NCBI RefSeq assembly: GCF_009829325.1
Contig: NZ_VUOS01000018.1
Span: 62,001-126,000 of the forward strand
Length of the DNA stretch: 64,000 nt
Source of the DNA: Nocardia sp. CY41
Lineage (GTDB): Bacteria; Actinomycetota; Actinomycetes; Mycobacteriales; Mycobacteriaceae
Direction: 5' to 3'
The translations under genes were made by a program, and so were the position numbers. Position 1 is the stretch's first letter. The number at the start of each line of letters is the position of its first letter. Positions 26,685 to 34,339 of the stretch are shown here, one piece after another. Below the pieces are notes generated by a model. The model made no database searches and was not told the DNA's origin. It saw only the letters and a list, made by a program, of their open reading frames with translations.

Positions 26685-27224
26685 GTGCCGGAGACTTTAC
26701 CTGTGCTGTTTTCCGAACGTCCCGTTTTCGCTCGGGTGACGTCCGCGCTGGGGGGCGAGGCACGGCGTCGAGAACTATTACGTTTCGCCTCTGTCGGTGT
26801 CGCCGCGTTCACGCTGGACACCGCGGTGTTCCTGACGTTGAAGAGCACTGTGCTCGAGGCGCATCCGGTCACGGCGAAAGTGGTCGCGGTGCTGGCGGCG
26901 ATCACGCTGTCGTATGTGCTCAACAAGCAGTGGTCCTTCGACGGGCGCGGCGGGCGGCGCGGTCATCACGAGGCCGCGCTGTTCTATCTGGTCAGTTTTC
27001 TGGCCGTCGCGATCAACACCGCACCATTGTGGGTGTCGCGGTATGTGCTGCATCTCGAGGTGCCCGAGGTCTCCCGCTTCACCCAGAACCTGGCCGACTT
27101 CGTCGCCGCGCAGCTGATCGGCACAGCGCTGGGCATGGTGTTCCGGTTCTGGGCCTTCGTGCGAGTGGTGTTCCCGGACGAGGTACAGCCGCCCGGCGCG
27201 GCGGGAGAGTTCCGCTCACCCTGA
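26685..27224 (+). CDS. GtrA-family membrane protein
   Basis: The 179-residue protein has four transmembrane helices in the GtrA pattern: FASVGVAAFTLDTAVFL at the start of the fold, then SYVLNKQWSFDGR with the family's N-K-x-W-x-F motif, and a last helix with FRFWAF. GtrA proteins are linked to moving polyprenol-linked sugars across the membrane or to related cell-wall glycan steps. The GTG at 26685 is chosen for GGGAGGG just upstream. It is divergent from the KS-ACP gene across 89 bases. A link to the cluster's polyprenol sugar is possible but unproven. Confidence 0.85.
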   Translation: MPETLPVLFSERPVFARVTSALGGEARRRELLRFASVGVAAFTLDTAVFLTLKSTVLEAHPVTAKVVAVLAAITLSYVLNKQWSFDGRGGRRGHHEAALFYLVSFLAVAINTAPLWVSRYVLHLEVPEVSRFTQNLADFVAAQLIGTALGMVFRFWAFVRVVFPDEVQPPGAAGEFRSP

Positions 27225-27329
27225 CGACAAACCTGCCGTGCGCGATCGCGCACCGTGCGGGCCGAATCGCCTCGCCTCGACACCCCGGCCGGACGTTTGC
27301 CCGGCCGCGCGGGTGGTAGGAAAGGGAGC

Positions 27330-28691
27330 GTGTCCGCAACTGGCGAAGGAATCGACCCGAACAGAAGCTCCCGCGCGGTATCGGAAGTGGTGGAGCTGGT
27401 CAGTACGCTGATCCGCTTCGACACCTCCAACACCGGCGAGCTGGCCACCACCAAGGGTGAGCGCGAATGCGCCCAATGGGTGGCCGACCAGCTGCACCAA
27501 GCGGGATATGTCACCGAATACGTCGAGTCCGGCGCGGACGGGCGCGGCAACGTCTTCGCACGGTTGGAGGGCGCCGACCGCAGCCGTGGCGCGCTGATGA
27601 TCCACGGGCACCTGGACGTGGTGCCCGCCCAAGCCGCGGACTGGAGCGTGCACCCGTTCTCCGGCGCGGTGCGCGACGGTTATGTGTGGGGTCGCGGCGC
27701 GATCGACATGAAGGACATGGTCGGGATGACGCTGGCGGTGGCCCGCCAGTTCAAGCTCGAGGGCACGGTGCCGCCGCGCGATCTGGTCTTCGCCTTCCTC
27801 GCCGACGAGGAGAACGGCGGCAAGTGGGGCTCGCAGTGGCTGGTGGACAACCGCCCCGACCTGTTCGACGGCGTCACCGAGGCGGTGGGGGAGGTCGGCG
27901 GGTTCTCGCTGACCGTACCGCGGCCCGACGGCACCGAGCGCAGGCTGTACCTGGTGGAGACCGCCGAGAAGGGCCTGGGCTGGATGCGGTTGCGCGCCAA
28001 GGCCCGCGCCGGTCACGGTTCCTTCCTGCACGAGGACAACGCGGTCACCATCCTCGCCGACGCGGTGGCCCGGCTGGGCAAACACACCTTCCCGCTGGTC
28101 GTCTCGGATTCGGTGGCCGCGTTCCTCGCCGCCGTCGCCGAGGAGACGGGTCTGGAGTTCGATCCGGCGAGTCCCGATATCGAGGGCCAGCTGGCGAAGC
28201 TGGGCACCATTTCCCGCATCATCGGCGCCACCCTGCGCGACACCGCGAACCCCACCATGCTGCAGGCCGGTTACAAGGCCAACGTGATCCCGCAGACCGC
28301 CGAGGCGGTGGTGGACTGCCGCGTGGTGCCCGGGCGGCAGGCGGCGTTCGAGCGGGAGGTGGACGAGCTGATCGGTCCCGACGTCGAACGCGAGTGGATC
28401 ACCAAGCTCGACTCCTACGAGACGACCTTCGACGGCGATCTGGTCGACGCGATGAACAACGCCGTGCTCGCCCACGATCCGCGCGGACGCACCGTGCCCT
28501 ACATGCTCTCCGGCGGCACGGACGCGAAAGCGTTCGCCCGCTTGGGTATTCGCTGCTTCGGCTTCGCACCGCTGCAGCTGCCGCCGGAGCTGGACTTCAC
28601 CGCCCTGTTCCACGGCGTCGACGAGCGGGTGCCGGTGGAGGCGCTCGAATTCGGCACCCGCGTGCTGGAACACTTCCTACTGCACAGCTGA
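27330..28691 (+). CDS. M20-family metallopeptidase (ArgE/DapE class)
   Basis: A zinc-dependent amidohydrolase or dipeptidase of 453 residues. HGHLDVVPA carries a metal-binding His and Asp, GRGAIDMK the bridging Asp, FLADEENGG the general-base Glu pair, and GGTDAKAF the C-terminal metal region; the dimerisation domain lies between about 210 and 330. The GTG follows AAAGGGAG. The substrate is not predictable. A PEBP gene follows after 24 bases; the same pair stands next to pyrD in M. tuberculosis (Rv2141c, Rv2140c, from memory), which supports vertical descent. Confidence 0.92.
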   Translation: MSATGEGIDPNRSSRAVSEVVELVSTLIRFDTSNTGELATTKGERECAQWVADQLHQAGYVTEYVESGADGRGNVFARLEGADRSRGALMIHGHLDVVPAQAADWSVHPFSGAVRDGYVWGRGAIDMKDMVGMTLAVARQFKLEGTVPPRDLVFAFLADEENGGKWGSQWLVDNRPDLFDGVTEAVGEVGGFSLTVPRPDGTERRLYLVETAEKGLGWMRLRAKARAGHGSFLHEDNAVTILADAVARLGKHTFPLVVSDSVAAFLAAVAEETGLEFDPASPDIEGQLAKLGTISRIIGATLRDTANPTMLQAGYKANVIPQTAEAVVDCRVVPGRQAAFEREVDELIGPDVEREWITKLDSYETTFDGDLVDAMNNAVLAHDPRGRTVPYMLSGGTDAKAFARLGIRCFGFAPLQLPPELDFTALFHGVDERVPVEALEFGTRVLEHFLLHS

Positions 28692-28715
28692 TCCGATCAC
28701 CGGAAGAGAGGTTCC

Positions 28716-29249
28716 ATGACCTACAACCCCTACGACGCACTGCCGCAGGTGCCGTCGTTCACGCTCACATCCGACGATGTCACCGACGGGCAGCCGTTCA
28801 AGAACGAGCAGGTCAGCGGCATCTTCGGGGCGGGAGGCCAGGACATCTCCCCGCAGCTGTCCTGGTCGGGTTTCCCTGCGGAGACCAAGAGCTTCGCGGT
28901 GACGGTGTACGACCCCGACGCGCCCACCGCCTCCGGCTTCTGGCACTGGGTCGTCGCGGACATTCCCGTGAGCGCGACCTCCCTGCCCGCGGGCGCGGGC
29001 AGCGGCGAAGAGGGCGGCGCGATGCCGACCGGCGCGATCACCCTGCGCAACGACGGCGGCTTCCACGGTTTCGTCGGCGCGGCCCCGCCGCCCGGCCACG
29101 GACCCCACCGCTACTTCATCGTCGTGCACGCCGTCGACGTCGAGAGCCTCGGCATCGACGAGACCGCCAGCCCCGCCTACCTGGGCTTCAACTTGTTCTC
29201 CCACACGTTGGCGCGCGCCACCCTGATCGCCACCTACGAGCAGAAGTAG
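28716..29249 (+). CDS. YbhB/YbcL-type phosphatidylethanolamine-binding protein (TB18.6-like)
   Basis: A 177-residue single-domain PEBP-family protein. YDPDAPTASGFWHWVVADI is the family's ligand-site core (DPDxP and WHW), and GPHRYFIVVHAV the second conserved segment. No signal peptide is visible, so it is cytosolic. GAGAGG precedes the ATG. Its position after the M20 gene matches Rv2140c (TB18.6). A strong terminator follows 13 bases after the stop. The cellular role is unsettled. Confidence 0.92.
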   Translation: MTYNPYDALPQVPSFTLTSDDVTDGQPFKNEQVSGIFGAGGQDISPQLSWSGFPAETKSFAVTVYDPDAPTASGFWHWVVADIPVSATSLPAGAGSGEEGGAMPTGAITLRNDGGFHGFVGAAPPPGHGPHRYFIVVHAVDVESLGIDETASPAYLGFNLFSHTLARATLIATYEQK

Positions 29250-29262
29250 TCCTTGACACGAT

Positions 29263-29293
29263 TGTGGCCCCGAGCGAAAAGCTCGGGGCCACA
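29263..29293 (+). terminator. Hairpin terminator after the PEBP gene
   Basis: A perfect 13-bp stem (TGTGGCCCCGAGC with its complement) around the loop GAAAA. There is no U tract, as is common in high-GC actinobacteria. Confidence 0.85.
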
Positions 29294-29603
29294 GTGCTCT
29301 CTCCAGCGAGGTTTACGGAGCGGTAAACGATCGCCGTGAACCTGGCGCAAGCCGTGGTCGCGGGATCCCGCCGCCAGCGGCCGAGCGCCGACCGCGACCC
29401 ATCACGGCTGGCAAAGCACCGTGAATCGCGCCTATTTCGTTCCGTATGGCGAGCTCGTAGCCGAGTAGGACCGCAACCCGATCCGACCGGTTGGTCTTCC
29501 CAGTATTGGTTCGTTTCGCGCCGAGCCGCAACCGACCGGAGGGGCTACGCTGCCGCTGGACAGCCGCCCAAGAGGGCGTGCGAGGACTGATGAGGGTACG
29601 AAC
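29294..29603 (+). other. Intergenic gap, 310 bp, no gene seen
   Basis: Short frames are present, but none has a ribosome site and a plausible protein. A small inverted repeat, GTTTAC-6-GTAAAC, lies at 29311-29328. TACGCT near 29550 could be a -10 box for the next gene. Confidence 0.5.
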
Positions 29604-30029
29604 TTGATCATTCGCACGGAAACGGCCTGGGTGCTCTTCTTCGCCGGGCTCATCTTCCTGTGGGCACTGGCGCTCGGCGTATGGAAGTGGCAGGCGATGA
29701 CCACCTCGCCGGACGGCCTGGCCCACCCCTACGTGGACATCGCGCACCGAGCCGCACTGCTGTACTCCTTCGCGACCGGATTGATCGCGTGGTTCGTCGA
29801 GTTGTCCGGCTGGCCGACCGCGGTGAACGCCGTCGCGGCGGGGGCCATCATCCTGCTGTTCGTCGTGACGATCTCGAACTACATCCGGCTCGGCTTGCAG
29901 CGGGAGACCGACAACCAGATGCGCAATCCACCGCCGTCGATGCGGTTCGTCCTCGTCGCGCTGATCATCGGCGAGATCGGCGGATTCGCCGTGCTGCTGG
30001 TCGGCTTCGCGGTAGAACAGCTGGGGTAG
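29604..30029 (+). CDS. Four-helix membrane protein, function unknown
   Basis: A 141-residue protein with four hydrophobic helices (about 8-30, 48-65, 72-94 and 115-137) and short loops. A TTG start is inferred because TGAGGG lies 8 bases upstream and no ATG or GTG in frame precedes the first helix; an ATG at 29590 is in another frame and stops after five codons. No family was recognised. It stands alone between a terminator and the convergent sigma-factor gene. Confidence 0.65.
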   Translation: MIIRTETAWVLFFAGLIFLWALALGVWKWQAMTTSPDGLAHPYVDIAHRAALLYSFATGLIAWFVELSGWPTAVNAVAAGAIILLFVVTISNYIRLGLQRETDNQMRNPPPSMRFVLVALIIGEIGGFAVLLVGFAVEQLG

Positions 30030-30147
30030 CGCCGCCTCGGAGTGCCCGGCTCGCGGCCGCCACGTCGAAGCAGGGCGACCGCGAGCGCGGCACTCGAGCA
30101 CAACCACCGACCAGCCCGTTCGGCGTTTCTCGGGCGCGATCGGTCGC

Positions 30148-31320
30148 TCATCCTCCTTCACTCGACATGCGCTGGCGCAGGGTTGCCGCCCGGAGCGTCA
30201 GGTGGTTGCGTTCGGCCAGGTTGTGCGCCTGTGCGGCGGCCCGCGCGTAGAGCTGCGCTGCCGTGGCAAGGTCTCCGGCCCGCTCATGCAAGTAAGCGGA
30301 CGAGGCGGTGTACCGCGGCAGCGCCGGGTCGAGCTCGGCGAGCGCGGCCAGCCCCGCCCGCGGTCCGTCCGCCTCCCCCACGGCGACGGCGCGATTGAGC
30401 CGCACCACCGGGCTGTCGGTGAACCGGAGCAGTTCGTCGTACCACTCGACGATCTGCACCCAGTCGGTTTCCTCGGCGGTCTGCGCGTCGGCGTGCAGGG
30501 CCGCGATCGCGGCCTGCGCTTGGTATTCCCCGAGCCGGTCGCGGGCCAGCGCCGCTTGCAACACCAGCACGCCTTCGGCGATCAGGTCGCGCCGCCATAG
30601 GCTGCGGTCCTGCTCGGACAGCGGCACCAGGCTACCGTCGGCGCGCGTGCGGGCCGGGCGTCTGGCGTGGTGGAGCAGGAACAGGGCCAGCAGGCCCGCG
30701 ACCTCCGGGTCCCCGGTGGTCGCGGCCAGCTGCCTGGCAAGCCGGATCGCCTCGGCGGCGAGGTCGACGTCGCCGCTGTATCCCTCGTTGAACACCAGAT
30801 ACAGCACCCGCAGCACGGTGCTCAGGTTTCCGGGACGGTCCAGCCGGACCTCGGCGACGGTGCGTTTGGCGCGGCTGATCCGCTGGGCCATGGTCGCTTC
30901 GGGCACGAGGTAGGCCTGCGCGATCTGGCGGGTGGTGAGACCGCCGACGGCCCGCAGCGTCAGGGCGACGGCCGAGGCGGGGGTGAGGCTCGGGTGCGCG
31001 CACAGAAAGTAGAGCTGCAGCGTTTCGTCCACCGAGGTGGTGGGTCCGGGCGGTGGCTCCTCACAGTCTCGCAGCTCCCGGCGGTACCGGGCGAGGTCGG
31101 AGCGGGCCAGATCGAGGAAACACCGCCACGCCGTGGTGATCAGCCACCCCTTCGGATCGCCGGGGCGCTGCTTCGGCCACGCCTCGACAGCCCGGATCAG
31201 CGCTTCCTGCACGGCGTCTTCGGCGGTCGCGAAATCCGCCCCGCGGTGGACGACGGCCGCCAGGACGCCCGGGATCAGGTCCCGCAGCTGGGCTTCGTCC
31301 ACCGCGTCGGCATCCGTCAT
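30148..31320 (-). CDS. ECF-type RNA polymerase sigma factor with C-terminal TPR-like extension (ECF42 class)
   Basis: The 390-residue protein has sigma region 2 (ATAEDAVQEALIRAVEAWP and PKGWLITTAWR), region 4 (GGLTTRQIAQAYLVPEATMAQRISRAK) and then about 200 helical residues. This long tail with an immediately upstream DGPF/YCII gene is the hallmark of the ECF42 group, where no anti-sigma factor is used and the tail is required for activity. The ATG overlaps the stop of the DGPF gene as ATGA. No anti-sigma gene is seen nearby. Confidence 0.9.
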   Translation of the reverse strand: MTDADAVDEAQLRDLIPGVLAAVVHRGADFATAEDAVQEALIRAVEAWPKQRPGDPKGWLITTAWRCFLDLARSDLARYRRELRDCEEPPPGPTTSVDETLQLYFLCAHPSLTPASAVALTLRAVGGLTTRQIAQAYLVPEATMAQRISRAKRTVAEVRLDRPGNLSTVLRVLYLVFNEGYSGDVDLAAEAIRLARQLAATTGDPEVAGLLALFLLHHARRPARTRADGSLVPLSEQDRSLWRRDLIAEGVLVLQAALARDRLGEYQAQAAIAALHADAQTAEETDWVQIVEWYDELLRFTDSPVVRLNRAVAVGEADGPRAGLAALAELDPALPRYTASSAYLHERAGDLATAAQLYARAAAQAHNLAERNHLTLRAATLRQRMSSEGG

Positions 31321-31724
31321 TCGGTGACGGTCGGCGCGGCGGTCAGCAACGGCCGCACCTCGAGCCACTCGTGGATCGGCTTGCCGCCCGCACCCGGCGC
31401 CGCGGACAACTCGCCGGCCAGTTCGACGGCGCGCTCGTAGGAGTCGACGTCGATGATCATCCACCCCGCGATCAGGTCCTTGGTCTCGGCGAACGGGCCG
31501 TCGGTCACCGGGGGTTTGCCCTCGCCGTCGTAGCGCACCCACGCGCCCTCCGGTGCCAGGGCTTGGCCGTCGACGAACTCGCCGGTGCCCTCCAGGCGGG
31601 CGGCGAAGTCGTTCATGTACTGGATGTGCGCCGCGATCTCGGAGGGCGTCCACTGGTCCATAGGCACGTCGTTGACCGCCGCCGGAGCGCCGCGGTAGTG
31701 CTTGAGAAGCAGGTACTTGGCCAT
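31317..31724 (-). CDS. DGPF/YCII-domain protein, ECF42 partner
   Basis: A 135-residue YCII-fold protein: MAKYLLLKHYRG at the start and VTDGPFAETKDLIAGWMIID, which contains the name-giving DGPF motif. Family members are thought to be small enzymes or sensors and are controlled by ECF42 sigma factors. The ATG at 31724 is chosen because GGAAGG lies 9 bases upstream; the ATG at 31733 touches that site directly. Coupled by ATGA to the sigma gene. The 180 bases upstream hold an AT-rich stretch that may be the promoter. Confidence 0.9.
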   Translation of the reverse strand: MAKYLLLKHYRGAPAAVNDVPMDQWTPSEIAAHIQYMNDFAARLEGTGEFVDGQALAPEGAWVRYDGEGKPPVTDGPFAETKDLIAGWMIIDVDSYERAVELAGELSAAPGAGGKPIHEWLEVRPLLTAAPTVTE

Positions 31725-31904
31725 GACATTCATCCTTCCCGAACCCGCGACCCCGGTTGGTCGCTCACCCCTGGGACGGAGCCGCCACGACGTTCTCGAC
31801 ATCCGTCGGCGAACTTTTTCGAATTTTTTCCAAAGAATCTGTCCGTCCCGGCGACACGGCGCTCGAACAGACCAGCCGACGTCGGCGGTCCGCGTGCTAC
31901 TCCG

Positions 31905-33269
31905 TCATGCCGCGAGCAATCCCCGGGTTCGTTCGCTGAAGTCCGCGACCAACGGATGCGAGCCGAAACCGGCCATGCGCTGCTGAATGTCGCGGACGGC
32001 TTCGACGGAGCGGGAGGACTTGACCTTCCGCGCGAGATCCACTGTTCGTACCCCGGCGGCGTGCGCGGCTTCGAGGTCTCGTTTCTGCAGGTGGGTCACC
32101 GCGAGGGCGGCGTGCGAGAGAGCACCCCGGCGGGCGCGATTCTGCATGCGGGCGTGGGCGATCGATCGGCGAGCGTGCGACGCGGCTTCGTCCGGTTGTC
32201 CGAGATCGCGGAACGCGTTCGCCCACTCGCCGCAGATATAGGCCTGATCTATGAATCGCGCCCACTCGGGTTCTCGATCGGGCTCGACGCGGGCGAACGC
32301 GCTTTCGGCGGCGTTGATCGCGCGGGCAGTACCGGCCTTGTCACCGATGACCGCGAGCGCGCGGGCCTCCAAGGTCCACAGATCCGCCAGACAGGCGGGC
32401 GCATCCACCTTCGACAGACCCTGGCGGCCCGCCTGGGCGAGTCGCCGGCCTTCGTGCGGATGCCCGAGCAAGGTTGCCTGGTCGGCCAGCCCAGCCAGAA
32501 CGTGCGCGCCGAGCGCGGGATCACGCGATTCTTCGGCCAACCGCAGCGCTTGGATCAGATAGCGCTGCGCGGTGCCGTGCTCGCCGTTGTCGAACGCCAT
32601 CCAGCCGAGCAGATAGGTCTGCTCGGCTGCCGCACCGCAGAGCGCCGAGCGGATCTGCTCGGTGTACGTCCGCCGCAGCAGCGGGTAGACGTGCTCGTTC
32701 ATATAGGCCGCCAACACGAGCCGCCCCGAGCCTCCGCCCTGGAAGATGTCCATCTGTTGGAATGTGCCGAACATGTTCTTCACGGCGGTGACGTCTTCGA
32801 GTCGTACCCGTCGGCGTTGATCCGGTAGCTGGTCGAGAGTGTTCAGCAGCCAGTCGCGGGATGGCCCGATGGCCGCGGCTGCGGCGAACGGAGCTGTAGC
32901 GAGGAATTTCCTGCGATCCACGTCTGCCCTCCCGAGGTCGGCGACTGCTTCGAGTGTTCTCGTCCACGATGGGTCGTAGACGAGGGCGCGGTCAACGGGC
33001 GGCATTTCACCCAGGCCCAGGTCGTAGGTTGTCACGCGATAACCGAAGCGCGTGGAGAACAGATCGGCGAGGATCGCCGGAACCGGCGGGCGTGGGCGCT
33101 CGCCCTCGTCCACCCAGCGACGCACGCTGGACGCGTCGGGTCTGATCTGGGGCTCGCCCCATTCGATCGCCACAGTGCGCACACGCCGCGCCAATTCGCT
33201 GCGACTCCAACCGGAACGGGACAACCACTCGGAAAGGTGCATGTTCGCACTGTTCATCACGCCCGCCAT
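31905..33269 (-). CDS. HTH (XRE-like) regulator with TPR-type C-terminal domain
   Basis: About 454 residues. The N-terminal 60 residues form a helix-turn-helix (HLSEWLSRSGWSRSELARRV, then SVRRWVDEGERPR); the rest is a run of helical repeats (from about 140) as in Streptomyces and Nocardia regulators that sense small ligands or partner proteins. RRKFLATAPFAAAAA near 130 looks like a twin-arginine signal but lies inside the protein and is common in this family. Start choice is uncertain among 33269, 33257 and 33242. It faces three small genes, the usual arrangement for such regulators and small partner proteins. Confidence 0.82.
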   Translation of the reverse strand: MAGVMNSANMHLSEWLSRSGWSRSELARRVRTVAIEWGEPQIRPDASSVRRWVDEGERPRPPVPAILADLFSTRFGYRVTTYDLGLGEMPPVDRALVYDPSWTRTLEAVADLGRADVDRRKFLATAPFAAAAAIGPSRDWLLNTLDQLPDQRRRVRLEDVTAVKNMFGTFQQMDIFQGGGSGRLVLAAYMNEHVYPLLRRTYTEQIRSALCGAAAEQTYLLGWMAFDNGEHGTAQRYLIQALRLAEESRDPALGAHVLAGLADQATLLGHPHEGRRLAQAGRQGLSKVDAPACLADLWTLEARALAVIGDKAGTARAINAAESAFARVEPDREPEWARFIDQAYICGEWANAFRDLGQPDEAASHARRSIAHARMQNRARRGALSHAALAVTHLQKRDLEAAHAAGVRTVDLARKVKSSRSVEAVRDIQQRMAGFGSHPLVADFSERTRGLLAA

Positions 33270-33477
33270 TTCGTCACCGGAAGAGGTCGATCCACCACCT
33301 TTCAACACCCGCTGCGACCTTACTCGCAGCAACTTCTCGGTGTGTGCTGAATACGCGCCCGGTGGGGGAGTTCAGCGCAGATTCGGCGGAAATCCCACGC
33401 AAGGACTCGGGCGCTCCACCGTCCGACCAGGCCGGTAAGCATCTGCAGCGTCGATCGCTTGAACAGGGGGTTTCATA

Positions 33478-33966
33478 GTGCGCCACATGTCTTTCGGGAA
33501 TACGCCGCTGTCGCGGTGCGCCTACTACCGGCGGGTGTGCGATCTGCCCGCGGAGGTCGATCCTCCCCACGTGGGGCGCATAGTCCTACGCATGGGAGTG
33601 GCGTGGGCGGTGATCATGCCCGCCACGCTGGGCCAGGATGTGAAAGTCTGGATGCAGCGGCAGGGCTATGCGATCGGGCCGATCATGTCGCATCCTCGAT
33701 CCAAGCGATGGACTTATCTCACGCGACCCGATCTACCGGACGACAGGTCTTTGTTCGCGGAGATGTTTCGGCTCAACGTGTCGGTGGTGCGGGCGGGCGG
33801 CACCGTGGCGTTGCCGAGTCCGGCCGATCGTGGGACGACGTTCCGTGCGTGGGTCGAGCGGCCCGACAGCGCTTTCCGTCCTTCCGGCAGTGTGGTGGTG
33901 GCGGCGATCCGTGGATGCGTTGCCGAGTGCGTCCAGCGGCGCAGGCGGGGCCTGGCGTATGGCTGA
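33478..33966 (+). CDS. Hypothetical protein, divergent partner of the HTH-TPR regulator
   Basis: A 162-residue soluble protein with no signal peptide or known domain. GTG is chosen for the AGGGGG site 8 bases upstream. The segment VVRAGGTVALPSPADRGTTF is distinctive. It is the first of three overlapping small genes divergent from the regulator, an arrangement that in actinobacteria often marks a regulator with its small effector proteins. Confidence 0.65.
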   Translation: MRHMSFGNTPLSRCAYYRRVCDLPAEVDPPHVGRIVLRMGVAWAVIMPATLGQDVKVWMQRQGYAIGPIMSHPRSKRWTYLTRPDLPDDRSLFAEMFRLNVSVVRAGGTVALPSPADRGTTFRAWVERPDSAFRPSGSVVVAAIRGCVAECVQRRRRGLAYG

Positions 33967-34051
33967 GAGTGTCACCGAGATCCGGAAGATGTTGGCGCAC
34001 TGCCGAATGGTGGCATTCGGACGCCAGGAGGCCGGTGCTCATGCGCGATGA
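33959..34051 (+). CDS. Possible 30-residue peptide between two coupled genes
   Basis: ATG at 33959 lies inside the end of the previous gene (8-base overlap) and its stop lies inside the next gene (11-base overlap). The peptide, MAESVTEIRKMLAHCRMVAF followed by ten residues, could form one amphipathic helix. No clear ribosome site precedes it, so translation would depend on coupling. It may be only a chance frame. Confidence 0.35.
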   Translation: MAESVTEIRKMLAHCRMVAFGRQEAGAHAR

Positions 34052-34289
34052 CGAAGCGCCGGCGAATCGTGCCGAGCGCCGTGGCTCTCCGCGGCCGTCC
34101 GAGCCGGACGTCCATCTGTCGGTCTTCTGGCACGGCGTGCGGATGGACTTCGTCGCCTGCGTCACCGCCGCGTGCTTGTTCGTCCAGGAGTGGCGTGCCC
34201 GGCACTGGCACGATGCGGTCGAGGTGTCGATGGATGGCACCGACGAGTATCCGCGACTGCCGTGCGAGCGGTTGTATCTGGAGCCGTGA
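34041..34289 (+). CDS. Small hypothetical protein, 82 residues
   Basis: AGGAGG 8 bases before the ATG makes this start strong; longer frames upstream are not needed. The protein is soluble and rich in Trp, His and Arg in its middle (SVFWHGVRMDF, EWRARHWHD). No family was recognised. It is the last gene of the small run facing the HTH-TPR regulator and is followed by a hairpin. Confidence 0.62.
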   Translation: MRDDEAPANRAERRGSPRPSEPDVHLSVFWHGVRMDFVACVTAACLFVQEWRARHWHDAVEVSMDGTDEYPRLPCERLYLEP

Positions 34290-34292
34290 GAC

Positions 34293-34328
34293 AGCGCTGT
34301 GGCCCGGGAAACCCAAGGCCACAGCGCT
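34293..34328. terminator. Bidirectional hairpin terminator
   Basis: A perfect 12-bp stem (AGCGCTGTGGCC with its complement) and a 12-base loop, between convergent genes. It can end transcription from both sides. Confidence 0.85.
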
Positions 34329-34339
34329 TTCGAGGGAAC

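Noticed and set aside
29313..30161. Minus-strand frame of 282 codons over the four-helix membrane protein
   Set aside because: No hydrophobic pattern, no ribosome site, and Arg-rich composition typical of a shadow frame.
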